Shown here one piece after another: positions 10,722-19,138 of a DNA stretch of 64,000 nucleotides. The position numbers and the translations under genes were made by a program. Origin of the DNA: JBFXAF01 sp050184585 (lineage in GTDB: Bacteria; Pseudomonadota; Alphaproteobacteria; Rhizobiales; Rhizobiaceae). The stretch is taken from positions 62,001 through 126,000 of the forward strand of contig JBFXAF010000009.1 in NCBI GenBank assembly GCA_050184585.1. The letters are read 5' to 3'. Position 1 is the stretch's first letter; each line of letters begins with the position of its first letter. The notes beneath the pieces were generated by a model. The model saw nothing but the letters and a program-made list of their open reading frames with translations, ran no database searches and was not told the origin of the DNA.

Positions 10722-11912
10722 GTGGCGACGGATCTGGTGCTCAAGGTTCTGAGGGCGAAGAAGGGCGACTGCCTGATCCTGCAGGCGGATGGCGCCACGG
10801 TGCTGATCGATGGCGGACCCGGCGGCGTGTTCCGGGCATTTCTCGAGCCCGTGCTCGAGGAATTGCGACCCGGCGCCGGCATCAACAAAGAGAGCCAACC
10901 GATCGATCTGATGATGGTCAGCCACATCGACGACGACCACATCGCCGGAATTCTCGACCTCTTGAGAAAGCTCGAGGCCCAGAATCAGGCGCAACAGAAC
11001 CCGATCGTCGAGATATTCCAAGCCTGGCACAACAGCTTTGCCGACATCGTCGGCGGCGTCGCGGCGCCCACCGGTGCGGTCAAGGCGGAAGCCGCCTCGC
11101 TCAGCGCGGCGATGACCGAACTCCTGGGCGAGGAGACATCGCACAGCACCGAACTCGTGCTCGCCGGGGTGGCGCAAGGACGGGAACTGAAGCTTCATCT
11201 GGATGCGCAGGGGATCCCGACGAACCAGGGGTTTCAAGACGAACTCGTGGCTCAGCGGGCCGGCGTCGCGTTCACGTCGATGACGGGGGGCCTGTCGATC
11301 ACCGTGATCGGCCCGTCTAAGGCCGAACTCGACGCCCTGAAGGCGAAGTGGAAGACAGAGCTTCCGGCGATTCTCGCGAAGAAAAACTCGGCTTCGGCAG
11401 CGGAAGTCGCGGAAGCGAAGGAACGCGCCCTCAAGCTCGACAAGTCGGTGGCGAACCTGTCGAGCATCGTCTGTGTAGCCGCGGTCAACGGCAAACGCGC
11501 GCTACTGACCGGCGATGCGCGCGGCGACATGATCATGCCTTGGCTTGTCGAGGCCGGCTACATGCAAGCGGGGGAGACGGTCATGTTCGACATCGTCAAG
11601 CTGCCGCATCATGGAAGCCACTACAACATCTCGCCCGAGTTCTTCCGCACGGTGCTCGCGACGCACTATGTCGTCAGCGGCGACGGGGAGCACGGCAATC
11701 CCGAACCGACAGCGCTGCAGTGGCTGTTCGAGGCCCGCCCCGAACTGGACTACACGGTCTGGATGACCTACGGCCCCGACCAGCTGATGCAGCATCCGAA
11801 ATTCCGGAAGGCAGGAAACGACCAGGCACTGTCGAACCTCTTGACCCCGGAACGGCGAGCAGTCCTTCGGTTTCCTGATGGGCAAGAAATCTTCATGGAT
11901 GTCGAGGTCTAG
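10722..11912 (+). CDS. ComEC-like MBL-fold hydrolase, partner of the S8 protease
   Basis: A 396-residue soluble metallo-beta-lactamase-fold protein. It begins with KKGDCLILQADGATVLIDGG, carries the metal motif SHIDDDH (His68, Asp70, Asp72, His73) and later LLTGDARGD and KLPHHGSHYN, the signature of the ComEC/Rec2 nuclease-like branch. Members are metal-dependent hydrolases, commonly acting on nucleic acids or nucleotides; the substrate here is unknown. There are no membrane segments, so it is not a DNA-uptake channel. The start is GTG with GGGGAGG six bases upstream. A helical insertion (about residues 200-255, rich in Ala, Lys and Glu) splits the core. It is co-transcribed with the upstream protease. 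Confidence 0.88.
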   Translation: MATDLVLKVLRAKKGDCLILQADGATVLIDGGPGGVFRAFLEPVLEELRPGAGINKESQPIDLMMVSHIDDDHIAGILDLLRKLEAQNQAQQNPIVEIFQAWHNSFADIVGGVAAPTGAVKAEAASLSAAMTELLGEETSHSTELVLAGVAQGRELKLHLDAQGIPTNQGFQDELVAQRAGVAFTSMTGGLSITVIGPSKAELDALKAKWKTELPAILAKKNSASAAEVAEAKERALKLDKSVANLSSIVCVAAVNGKRALLTGDARGDMIMPWLVEAGYMQAGETVMFDIVKLPHHGSHYNISPEFFRTVLATHYVVSGDGEHGNPEPTALQWLFEARPELDYTVWMTYGPDQLMQHPKFRKAGNDQALSNLLTPERRAVLRFPDGQEIFMDVEV

Positions 11913-12013
11913 CACCAGCCGCCGGCGGATGAATGCCGACGGTGTCGGAACCATCCGCCACCCGCGCCGTTGATCCCGCGTCCGACAGCCGTCGAAAGAA
12001 GGCCGAGGACGAC

Positions 12014-12053
12014 AAGACGCCTCCAGCACTGTCACAGGTGCGGGAGGCGTCTT
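12014..12053. repeat. Eleven-base inverted repeat after the protease-MBL operon
   Basis: AAGACGCCTCC and GGAGGCGTCTT are separated by 18 bases. The right arm ends in TCTT but no longer T run follows, so this is a possible weak terminator for the MBL gene or a border of the two-gene insert. Confidence 0.45.
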
Positions 12054-12173
12054 CGCGACCGCGAGCGGCGTCGGACGTATTTTGCGTCCCGACCTCATCC
12101 TGCGGAAAGTGCTTCCTTGGCCTCGGGAGTGCTTGGTCCTAGAGCCTGACGATCGTCCGTCACGGAGCCGGCC

Positions 12174-12953
12174 ATGCAGGAATTTTTCCTCTTCGCTATC
12201 GTTGGTTTCCTGGCCCAGGCCGTCGACGGTGCGCTCGGCATGGCCTACGGCGTCATCTCGTCGACGACGCTGCTGGCCTTCGGCGTTTCACCCGCGCATG
12301 CTTCCGCCGCCGTCCACGCGGCCGAACTCTTCACCACCGCCGCCTCAGGCTCGTCGCACCTCTATCATCGCAACATCGACTGGAAGCTGTTCTGGCGGTT
12401 GACGCCGTTCGGGATCGCCGGCGGCTGCCTTGGCGCTTTCGTCCTGACATCCTTCGAGGGTGACATGGTGAAGCCGTTCGTGACGCTCTACCTCGCGCTC
12501 GTGGGGGCGTTCCTGGTGTTCCGCTCGTTCCGGAAGATTCCGTCGAAGCCGGTGCCTACGCAGGTCGTTGCGCCGCTCGGGGCGGCGGGTGGGTTCCTCG
12601 ATGCCGCTGGGGGCGGGGGCTGGGGGCCGATCGTGACGACCGGACTGCTCGGCGCTGGCGCGCCTCCGCGCTATGTCATCGGCACCGTGAATGCGGCCGA
12701 GTTCCTGATCACCCTTGCGGTATCGTCCGCCTTCGTCGTCGCGATGGTCACCGGTCACTGGGAGGAGGCGGGAGCCTGGAGCGAAAACCTGGCCGCCATC
12801 GCGGGCCTCATCATCGGTGGACTGATGGCCGCGCCGCTCGCGGGCTATCTCGTCAGACGGATTCCGGAGGTTGCGCTACTCAGGCTGGTCGGATGCCTGA
12901 TCGTGCTGGTCGCCGGATTCCAGTCGATCCAGATACTCGGCCTGACGGGGTAG
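12174..12953 (+). CDS. TauE/SafE (TSUP) family permease
   Basis: A 259-residue polytopic membrane protein with about seven to eight hydrophobic spans. The opening FLAQAVDGALGMAYGVISS and the internal duplicate GAAGGFLDAAGGGGWGPIVTTGLLG are the two repeated glycine-rich motifs of the TSUP family, which exports or imports sulfite, sulfonates or organic anions. The substrate is not readable from sequence. It stands next to a GntR-TRAP cluster transcribed apart from it, which hints at organic-acid or sulfonate traffic but does not prove a link. Confidence 0.9.
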   Translation: MQEFFLFAIVGFLAQAVDGALGMAYGVISSTTLLAFGVSPAHASAAVHAAELFTTAASGSSHLYHRNIDWKLFWRLTPFGIAGGCLGAFVLTSFEGDMVKPFVTLYLALVGAFLVFRSFRKIPSKPVPTQVVAPLGAAGGFLDAAGGGGWGPIVTTGLLGAGAPPRYVIGTVNAAEFLITLAVSSAFVVAMVTGHWEEAGAWSENLAAIAGLIIGGLMAAPLAGYLVRRIPEVALLRLVGCLIVLVAGFQSIQILGLTG

Positions 12954-12961
12954 GTTCGGCC

Positions 12962-13684
12962 TCAGTCCGTAAAGAGTCCGGGGTTCGCCGCTGCGAGCTT
13001 CGGCAGCGACGTGAGCACTTCGGAGAGATGGCCACGCATGGCAGCGTCGGCTCCGGATGCATCGCGTATCTTGAGGGCCTCGACGATCCTGACGTGCTGG
13101 TCGATGATGACGTCGAGCGGCGTCGCGTTGGGAAGGGACAGGTATCTCACCCGGTCCATCTGGGCCTTGAGACTTTCCAGCACCCGCCACGCATCCTCGC
13201 AGTCGGCGCCGCCTGCGATCGCCTGGTGGAATGCGTCATCGAGGCGCAGGAACGCGACGTTGTCGCCTCGTGCGGCGGCGGTGCGCTGACCTTCGACGGC
13301 GGCCTCGATCGCGGCCAGGTCCGCGGGTTCGACTTCCGCGACCGCCTTGCGGACGATGGCGACCTCGATGGCTTCCCGCAGGAAGCGGGCGTTCTGAACC
13401 TCGCGGATCGAGATCAGTCGGACGAAGGTGCCACGCTGAGGGCGGATTTCGACCAGCCCGACTTCGGCGAGCTTGATGAACGCCTCGCGCACGGGTTGCC
13501 GCGAAACGCCGAGCTGACGACCGATCTCGGCCTCCGATAGCGGTTCGCCCGGCCGGAAACCGAGCTGGACGATCGCCTTGCGAATCGAATCGTAGACGCG
13601 GCTGCCGATCGAGACCTGCCGCATCCTGCGGCTCTCATCCCCCAGCGTCGCGAGTTCAAATCCCAGCGTCATGTTGACAGTCAT
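12962..13684 (-). CDS. GntR-family (FCD) transcriptional regulator of the TRAP operon
   Basis: A 240-residue regulator with an N-terminal winged helix (about residues 25-90: SRVYDSIRKAIVQLGFRPGEPLSEAEIGRQLGVSRQPVREAFIKL) and a C-terminal FCD ligand-binding domain containing the metal-coordinating pattern D..FH..I. FCD regulators sense small organic acids. It is divergent from dctP with 62 bases between, so it very probably represses the TRAP transporter genes. The start at 13684 has a poor ribosome site; an internal Met in MRQVSIGSRVY could be the real start. Its stop lies nine bases from the convergent TSUP gene. Confidence 0.9.
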   Translation of the reverse strand: MTVNMTLGFELATLGDESRRMRQVSIGSRVYDSIRKAIVQLGFRPGEPLSEAEIGRQLGVSRQPVREAFIKLAEVGLVEIRPQRGTFVRLISIREVQNARFLREAIEVAIVRKAVAEVEPADLAAIEAAVEGQRTAAARGDNVAFLRLDDAFHQAIAGGADCEDAWRVLESLKAQMDRVRYLSLPNATPLDVIIDQHVRIVEALKIRDASGADAAMRGHLSEVLTSLPKLAAANPGLFTD

Positions 13685-13698
13685 ATACTACCATACTA
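13685..13698. promoter_or_regulatory. Direct repeat ATACTA-CC-ATACTA, candidate GntR operator
   Basis: Two ATACTA copies separated by two bases lie between the divergent gntR and dctP genes, in the most AT-rich part of the gap. A TTGACA (13674-13679) next to it could be a -35 for dctP, although no strong -10 follows. Confidence 0.35.
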
Positions 13699-13746
13699 GC
13701 TTGGGGAAGGTCGCCGTCGTCGGCGAGAGGCTTTTGGGAGGAAGTC

Positions 13747-14724
13747 ATGAAATCCATGTCCAGTCGGATCCTGCTTGCCGCGGTCGCCGTGTCGTTCTCC
13801 TTCGGCGCGTCGGCGGCGGACCATACATTGAGCGTGAACACCGCGCTCGCCGTCACCGACCCCTTGTACAAGGGTCTCGAGACTTTCGCCGCCAATGTCG
13901 CCACCGCAAGCGGCGGCCGCGTCGAGGTGAAGCTTTTCCCCAACTCGCAGCTTGGACCCGACGAGGACGTCCTCGAGCAGGCCCGCGCGGGTGCGCCCGT
14001 CGCAGTGGTCGTGGACGGCGGCCGCCTGGCCAATTTCGTGCCGGAGTTCGGCGTGCTCGGCGCGCCTTACCTGGCGAACGGCTATGACGGCATCCGCAAG
14101 GTGGTGACGTCCGACAAGTTCGAGGAGTGGGTGAAGAAGCTTCACGACGCCTCTGGCCACCAGATCCTGTCGTTCAACTGGTGGCAGGGCGAACGCCACC
14201 TGTGGACCGCCGGTCCGGTGAGCAAGCCCGCCGACCTCGCCGGCAGCCGCATGCGCACGCCCGGCGCGCCGGTCTGGGTCGAGACCGTGACGGCCATGGG
14301 CGCCGTACCGACCCCGATGCCGTTCGCCGAGGTCTATTCCGCGCTGGAGCAGAAGGTGATCGATTCCGTCGAATGCCAGCTGCCGGCCGGGCAGGGCGCG
14401 AAGCTCTTCGAGGTCACCAAGGTGCTGACCAAGACCGGCCACATCAACCTGATCACCGGCCTTGTGACCAGCGCGTCCTGGTATGATGGTCTGCCGGCCG
14501 ATCTGCAGAAGGTGCTGCGCGACGAGGCGTTGAAGGCGGGCGACGTCGCCTCATACGGCACGCGCGACGCGCTGGCGAGCATCGAGGAGGATCTCAAGAA
14601 GTCGGGCATGACCGTCAACGAGATCGACCTGACGGTGTTCCGCGACGCCACCGCCGGCGTCTACGAGAAGCTCGGCTACGCCGCGCTGAAGGACGAGTTG
14701 CAGGCCATCGCCAACGCGCAGTAG
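13747..14724 (+). CDS. TRAP transporter solute-binding protein, DctP family
   Basis: A 325-residue periplasmic protein with a Sec signal peptide (MKSMSSRILLAAVAVSFSFG then ASA-A cleavage near residue 23). The DctP fold is shown by KLFPNSQLGPDEDVLEQARAG, the RMRTPG motif carrying the conserved substrate-carboxylate arginine, and PFAEVYSALEQKVIDSVE. It captures an organic acid and delivers it to the DctQM permease encoded just downstream. GGGAGGAAGTC precedes the ATG. The exact ligand is unknown; the neighbouring fumC makes a C4-dicarboxylate attractive but unproven. Confidence 0.95.
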   Translation: MKSMSSRILLAAVAVSFSFGASAADHTLSVNTALAVTDPLYKGLETFAANVATASGGRVEVKLFPNSQLGPDEDVLEQARAGAPVAVVVDGGRLANFVPEFGVLGAPYLANGYDGIRKVVTSDKFEEWVKKLHDASGHQILSFNWWQGERHLWTAGPVSKPADLAGSRMRTPGAPVWVETVTAMGAVPTPMPFAEVYSALEQKVIDSVECQLPAGQGAKLFEVTKVLTKTGHINLITGLVTSASWYDGLPADLQKVLRDEALKAGDVASYGTRDALASIEEDLKKSGMTVNEIDLTVFRDATAGVYEKLGYAALKDELQAIANAQ

Positions 14725-14794
14725 CGTACTCGGCGTCGAGATCGGGCGGGACGCGCCGCGTCCCGCCCGTTTCGTTCGGAAAGGAGGCCCGGCC

Positions 14795-15313
14795 GTGCTC
14801 AAGCGTCTGTCGCAGGTCGAACTGGCTTTCGCGATCGGTCTGCTCGCCTTGATCACGGGCCTCGTCTTCGTCGCCGCCATCATGCGCTTCTTCGGCAGGC
14901 CGCTGATCTGGTCGGTGGACATGGCGCAGCTCCTGTTCATCTGGCTGTGCATGATCGGGGCCACGCGGGCCATGCGCGAGAAATCGCACCTCGGAATGGA
15001 GGTGCTGGCCAAACATTTCGGCTACCGCCGGCAATTCTGGGTCGAGATGGCCTGCGCGGCGATCATCCTCGCCTTCCTCGGCATCCTGACGGTCGAAGGC
15101 TACAGGCTCACCATGCTGAACCGCGAGCGCACCTTCGGCGATTCAACGCTCTCCTATGCCTGGGTGACGGCGGCGGTGCCCGTCGGCTGCGTGATGCTCG
15201 CAATCGCGCTCGCCTACAACATGGTCGTCGCCTGGATGCGACGCGCGGAAGGAATGCTCGTCTATACGCGCACGCGCGCCGACGGCGAGCAGGTCGAGAC
15301 CTTCGAATTGTAG
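14795..15313 (+). CDS. TRAP transporter small permease, DctQ family
   Basis: A 172-residue inner-membrane protein with four hydrophobic spans, the DctQ topology: the first span near residues 10-30 is followed by the conserved MRFFGRPLIWSVDMAQLLFIWLCMIGATRAMREKSHLGMEV stretch. It pairs with the DctM subunit encoded eleven bases downstream. The start is GTG with AAAGGAGG upstream. Confidence 0.94.
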   Translation: MLKRLSQVELAFAIGLLALITGLVFVAAIMRFFGRPLIWSVDMAQLLFIWLCMIGATRAMREKSHLGMEVLAKHFGYRRQFWVEMACAAIILAFLGILTVEGYRLTMLNRERTFGDSTLSYAWVTAAVPVGCVMLAIALAYNMVVAWMRRAEGMLVYTRTRADGEQVETFEL

Positions 15314-15323
15314 GCGCGGGGCG

Positions 15324-16604
15324 ATGCTGCTGATCTCCGTCGTCTTCGTCGTCCTGATGGTGATCGGAATGCCGGTCGCCTTCGCCACGGGCATCGCCGG
15401 CTTCGTCTTCTTCATGACCAATTCCGGCATGCCGATGTCGATCGGCGTGCAGAAGATCGCCTCGATGAGCCAGAGCTTCCCGCTGCTGGCCGTGCCGTTC
15501 TTCGTGCTCGCCGGCCACCTGATGAACGAGAGCGGCATCACCGGCCGGCTGCTCAAGGTGTCGCTGGTCGCGGTCGGCTGGATGTCGGGCGGCCTCGCGC
15601 AGGTGGCGATCCTTCTTTCCACGCTGATGGGCGGCGTGTCGGGCTCGGCGGTCGCCGATGCCGCCATGGAAGCGCGCATCCTCGGGCCCGCGATGATCCA
15701 GAAGGGCTACGGCAAGGGCTTTTCGGCCGCCGCCATCGCCGTCGGCTCACTAATCACGGCGACGATACCGCCCTCGATCGGCCTCATCCTCTACGGCTAC
15801 ATCGGCAATGTCTCGATCGGCCGCCTCTTCCTCGCCGGGATCATTCCGGGTTTCATGATGATGGCGGTGCTCATGCTCACCACCTACGTGATCGCCCGGC
15901 GTCGCGGCTACGTCGTGGCCAACAGCGAGAAGCCGACCGTGCGCGCGCTTGCGGCGGCGGCATGGGAAGCGAAGTGGGCGCTGTTCTTTCCGGTCGCGCT
16001 GGTCCTGGCCATCCGCGGCGGGGTCTTCACGCCGTCCGAGGTCGGCTCCTTCGCGGTGGTCTACGCGCTGGTCATCGGCTTCCTGGCGCATCGGGAACTG
16101 ACATTCGCGAAAGCGTGGCGGGCCTTCGGGCATGCCTGTTCGGATGTCGGGCTGATCATGCTGATCATCCTGATGTCGGGCATGGTCGGCTTCGCGACCA
16201 TCTACCTCCAGGTCCCGCAGAACCTCGCCAACTGGATGCTTGACGGGCTGACCGATCCGAACGTCATCGTGATCGCCATCCTGCTCTTCCTGCTGATCGC
16301 CGGGCTGGCCCTTGAATCGACGGTCATGGTCCTTCTGCTGACACCCATTTTCGTGCCCATCATCACCAAGATCGGCATCGACCCGGTGCATTTCGGCATC
16401 CTGATGATGTCGATCGTCACTCTCGGCGGAATGACCTGGCCGAGCGGATCGGCGATGTTCGCGGTATGCTCGCTGATGAACGTTTCGATCGAGGAATACT
16501 CGATCGCCTCCATTCCGTTTCTCGCTGCGGTCGTGGCGCTGATCGTCTTCCTCCTGTTCACGCCCGGCCTGGTCCTGTGGCTGCCGAACATGGCGTTCGG
16601 CTAG
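15324..16604 (+). CDS. TRAP transporter large permease, DctM family
   Basis: A 426-residue polytopic protein of the ion-transporter superfamily that carries out sodium-coupled uptake with DctQ and DctP. Typical sequences are AVPFFVLAGHLMNESGITGRLLKVS, LMGGVSGSAVADAAMEARILGPAM and TATIPPSIGLILYGYIGNVSIGRLFLAG. Its usual family length is about 425-430 residues, so it is complete. It is the last gene of the dctPQM operon. Confidence 0.96.
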   Translation: MLLISVVFVVLMVIGMPVAFATGIAGFVFFMTNSGMPMSIGVQKIASMSQSFPLLAVPFFVLAGHLMNESGITGRLLKVSLVAVGWMSGGLAQVAILLSTLMGGVSGSAVADAAMEARILGPAMIQKGYGKGFSAAAIAVGSLITATIPPSIGLILYGYIGNVSIGRLFLAGIIPGFMMMAVLMLTTYVIARRRGYVVANSEKPTVRALAAAAWEAKWALFFPVALVLAIRGGVFTPSEVGSFAVVYALVIGFLAHRELTFAKAWRAFGHACSDVGLIMLIILMSGMVGFATIYLQVPQNLANWMLDGLTDPNVIVIAILLFLLIAGLALESTVMVLLLTPIFVPIITKIGIDPVHFGILMMSIVTLGGMTWPSGSAMFAVCSLMNVSIEEYSIASIPFLAAVVALIVFLLFTPGLVLWLPNMAFG

Positions 16605-16714
16605 GGCCGTCCCGAAAATATCGATTAGACCGACGCCACGGCCGCCGCGGGCGGTAGCGGTCCCGGCATCGCTTGACTATGGTGCGCGCGATTTCGACCG
16701 ACCACGGGAAGACC

Positions 16715-18106
16715 ATGACGAAGACCCGCACCGAGACCGACACGTTCGGACCGATCGAGGTGGCCGCCGACCGCTACTGGGGCGCGCAGGCCGAGCGTTC
16801 GCTGGGCAATTTCAGGATCGGCTGGGAAAAGCAGCCGCTGTCGATCGTGAGAGCGCTGGGCATCGTCAAGCGCGCCGCCGCCGAGACCAACATGGCGCTC
16901 GGCCGGCTGGACCCGGCGCTCGGCAAGGCGATCGTCGATGCCGCGCAGGAGGTGATCGACGGCAGGCTGAACGACCATTTTCCGCTGGTCGTCTGGCAGA
17001 CCGGCTCGGGTACGCAATCGAACATGAACGCCAACGAGGTGATCTCGAACCGGGCGATCGAGATGCTCGGTGGCGCGATGGGCTCCAAGAAGCCCGTGCA
17101 TCCCAACGATCACGTCAACATGAGCCAGTCGTCCAACGACACCTATCCGACGGCCATGCACATAGCCTGCGCGGAGCGCATCGCTCACGACCTGCTGCCG
17201 GCGCTGAAGCACTTGCATGCGGCGCTCGACGCCAAGGCGAAGGCCTTCGACCACATCGTCAAGATCGGCCGCACGCACACCCAGGACGCGACGCCCCTCA
17301 CCCTCGGTCAGGAGTTCGGCGGCTACGCCGCACAGGTTGCCTCGTCGATCAGCCGTATCGAGATGACGCTCCCGGGCCTGCAGGAACTGGCGCAGGGCGG
17401 TACGGCGGTCGGCACCGGCCTCAACGCGCCGGTCGGCTTTGCCGAGAAGGTGGCCGAGACGATCGCGGCGATCACGGGCATCGCGTTCACGAGCGCACCC
17501 AACAAGTTCGAGGCGCTGGCAGCGCACGATTCGATGGTGTTCTCGCATGGCGCGATCAATGCCGCGGCTGCTGCACTCTTCAAGATCGCCAACGACATCC
17601 GCTTCCTGGGCTCGGGCCCGCGCTCGGGACTGGGCGAACTTTCGCTGCCGGAAAATGAGCCTGGCTCGTCGATCATGCCCGGCAAGGTGAACCCGACGCA
17701 GTGCGAGGCGATGACGCAGGTGTGCGTCCAGGTGTTCGGCAACCACGCGGCGCTGACCTTCGCCGGCAGCCAGGGCCATTTCGAACTCAACGTCTACAAC
17801 CCGCTGATGGCCTACAATTTCCTGCAATCGGTGCAGCTGATGTCCGATGCGGCGATCTCGTTCACCGACAATTGCGTGGTGGGCATCGAGGCGCGAGAGG
17901 AGAACATCAAGGCCGCGCTCGACCGCTCGCTGATGCTGGTGACGGCGCTGGCGCCCAGGATCGGCTACGACAATGCGGCCAAGATCGCCAAGACGGCGCA
18001 CAGGAACGGTACGACCCTCCGCGACGAGGCGGTCGGCGGCGGTTATGTGACGGACGCCGAGTTCGACGCGCTGGTGCGTCCGGACATGATGACGCGGCCA
18101 GGATGA
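16715..18106 (+). CDS. fumC: Fumarate hydratase, class II
   Basis: A 463-residue iron-independent fumarase that interconverts fumarate and malate in the TCA cycle. The substrate-site segments TGSGTQSNMNANEV and NMSQSSNDTYPTAMH, the catalytic region GRTHTQDATPLTLGQEF and the superfamily signature GSSIMPGKVNPTQ are present. The start at MTKTRTETDTFGP was chosen from family alignment; an upstream in-frame ATG at 16673 is less likely. It lies downstream of the TRAP operon in the same direction, with 110 bases between. Confidence 0.97.
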   Translation: MTKTRTETDTFGPIEVAADRYWGAQAERSLGNFRIGWEKQPLSIVRALGIVKRAAAETNMALGRLDPALGKAIVDAAQEVIDGRLNDHFPLVVWQTGSGTQSNMNANEVISNRAIEMLGGAMGSKKPVHPNDHVNMSQSSNDTYPTAMHIACAERIAHDLLPALKHLHAALDAKAKAFDHIVKIGRTHTQDATPLTLGQEFGGYAAQVASSISRIEMTLPGLQELAQGGTAVGTGLNAPVGFAEKVAETIAAITGIAFTSAPNKFEALAAHDSMVFSHGAINAAAAALFKIANDIRFLGSGPRSGLGELSLPENEPGSSIMPGKVNPTQCEAMTQVCVQVFGNHAALTFAGSQGHFELNVYNPLMAYNFLQSVQLMSDAAISFTDNCVVGIEAREENIKAALDRSLMLVTALAPRIGYDNAAKIAKTAHRNGTTLRDEAVGGGYVTDAEFDALVRPDMMTRPG

Positions 18107-18120
18107 ACGGCCTCACGCAT

Positions 18121-18172
18121 TTGTGAACGCATTGTGATCGGTTGTTCACAATAGTCGAACGAAGAGTTCGAC
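18121..18172. promoter_or_regulatory. Two palindromes upstream of doxX
   Basis: TTGTGAAC-N15-GTTCACAA (18121-18151) and GTCGAAC-GAAGA-GTTCGAC (18154-18172) lie side by side between fumC and the first DoxX gene. Both have perfect arms. Lack of a T run argues against a terminator; operators for the DoxX gene are the better guess. Confidence 0.4.
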
Positions 18173-18238
18173 GGTTCGGGGTCGATCAATGGAGCGGCTT
18201 AGGCTACGGCGATCTAACCAAACCGGAGTCGCCCCGAC

Positions 18239-18637
18239 ATGCAGAACAGCCTCGTCCTCCTCATTGCTCGCGTCCTCCTCTCGTTCATGTTCATCATGGC
18301 CGGGTTGCAGAAATTCGGGGCCATCGAAGGAACCGCCGGCTACATAAGCTCCGTCGGCCTGCCCGCCGGGACGGCGCTGGCCTGGCTCTCGGCCATCTTC
18401 GAGACCCTCGCCGGCATCGCGATCCTCGTGGGCTTCCAGACGCGGATTGCCGCTTGGGCGCTCGCCGCCTTCTGCGTGTTCACCGCCTTCATGTTCCACT
18501 ACGTGCCGGGCGACATGATGCAGACGATGATCATGACCAAGAACCTGACCATTGCCGGTGGCTTCCTGGCGTTGTCGGTGGCCGGGGCGGGCGCATGGTC
18601 GGTCGACGCAAGGCGGGGTGCGGTTGCCTACGCCTGA
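18239..18637 (+). CDS. DoxX family membrane protein (first copy)
   Basis: A 132-residue inner-membrane protein with four hydrophobic helices. The start LLIARVLLSFMFIMAGLQKF and the later FETLAGIAILVGFQTRIAAWALA are typical of the DoxX/YphA family, which includes subunits of quinone- or sulfur-linked oxidoreductases and many proteins of unknown role. It is followed by a strong terminator, so it is transcribed apart from the second DoxX gene 100 bases downstream. Confidence 0.9.
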   Translation: MQNSLVLLIARVLLSFMFIMAGLQKFGAIEGTAGYISSVGLPAGTALAWLSAIFETLAGIAILVGFQTRIAAWALAAFCVFTAFMFHYVPGDMMQTMIMTKNLTIAGGFLALSVAGAGAWSVDARRGAVAYA

Positions 18638-18659
18638 CGCGTCCTCCCGATAATCGAAG

Positions 18660-18690
18660 AACGGCCGGGGCGACCCGGCCGTTTCTTTTT
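18660..18690 (+). terminator. Intrinsic terminator after the first doxX
   Basis: AACGGCCGGG and CCCGGCCGTT form a ten-base stem around a short GCGA-type loop, followed by TCTTTTT. Confidence 0.85.
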
Positions 18691-18739
18691 GCGCTGAAGA
18701 CCAGCGCAAGCGCTATGATCCTCCCACAGGGAGGCTTTC

Positions 18740-19138
18740 ATGTTTGGCTGGTCGGTGCTTGTTGCGCGCGTCTTGCTCGCGACGATGTTCCTCGTCAGCG
18801 GATGGAACGCGCTGTCCGACATCGGCGGCACGACTGCCTATTTCGCCGGGCTTGGCCTGCCCATGCCTGGCGCGGCGGCTGTCCTGACCGGTGTGTTCGA
18901 ACTGGCCGGGGGCATTGCCCTCTTGATGGGTCTGCTCGCCAGACCCTTCGCGCTGGCGCTGGCGGCCTTCACCCTCGCCGCGACCTTCATCGGCCACTAC
19001 GGGCAAGGCGATGGCGCAATGGCCTTCTGGCACATGCAGATGTTCCTCAAGGACATCGCCGTCGCCGGCGGTCTGGCCGTCCTCGCCGTGCATGGACCCG
19101 GCGAACTGTCGATCGACGCGCGGCGCGACGTTCTCTAG
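18740..19138 (+). CDS. DoxX family membrane protein (second copy)
   Basis: A second 132-residue DoxX protein of identical length to its neighbour, with matching landmarks VLVARVLLATMFLVSGWNAL and FELAGGIALLMGLLARPFALALAAFTL, so a tandem duplication is likely though the copies have diverged considerably. Four membrane helices are predicted from hydrophobicity. GGGAGG precedes the ATG. Its stop overlaps the convergent hisG stop by four bases. Confidence 0.9.
   Translation: MFGWSVLVARVLLATMFLVSGWNALSDIGGTTAYFAGLGLPMPGAAAVLTGVFELAGGIALLMGLLARPFALALAAFTLAATFIGHYGQGDGAMAFWHMQMFLKDIAVAGGLAVLAVHGPGELSIDARRDVL

Noticed and set aside
9408..11237. A 600-codon minus-strand frame across the protease and MBL genes
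   Set aside because: The opposite strand holds intact catalytic motifs for both genes; the antisense text has no recognisable feature.
10722..11912. ComEC DNA-uptake protein
   Set aside because: The MBL gene encodes no membrane channel domain; only the soluble hydrolase part is present.
16625..18001. Long frame antisense to fumC
   Set aside because: Shadow of a strongly conserved gene; no start context and no domain.
18154..18172. LexA SOS box upstream of doxX
   Set aside because: Alphaproteobacterial LexA recognises a direct GTTC-N7-GTTC; here the arms are inverted with a different spacing.
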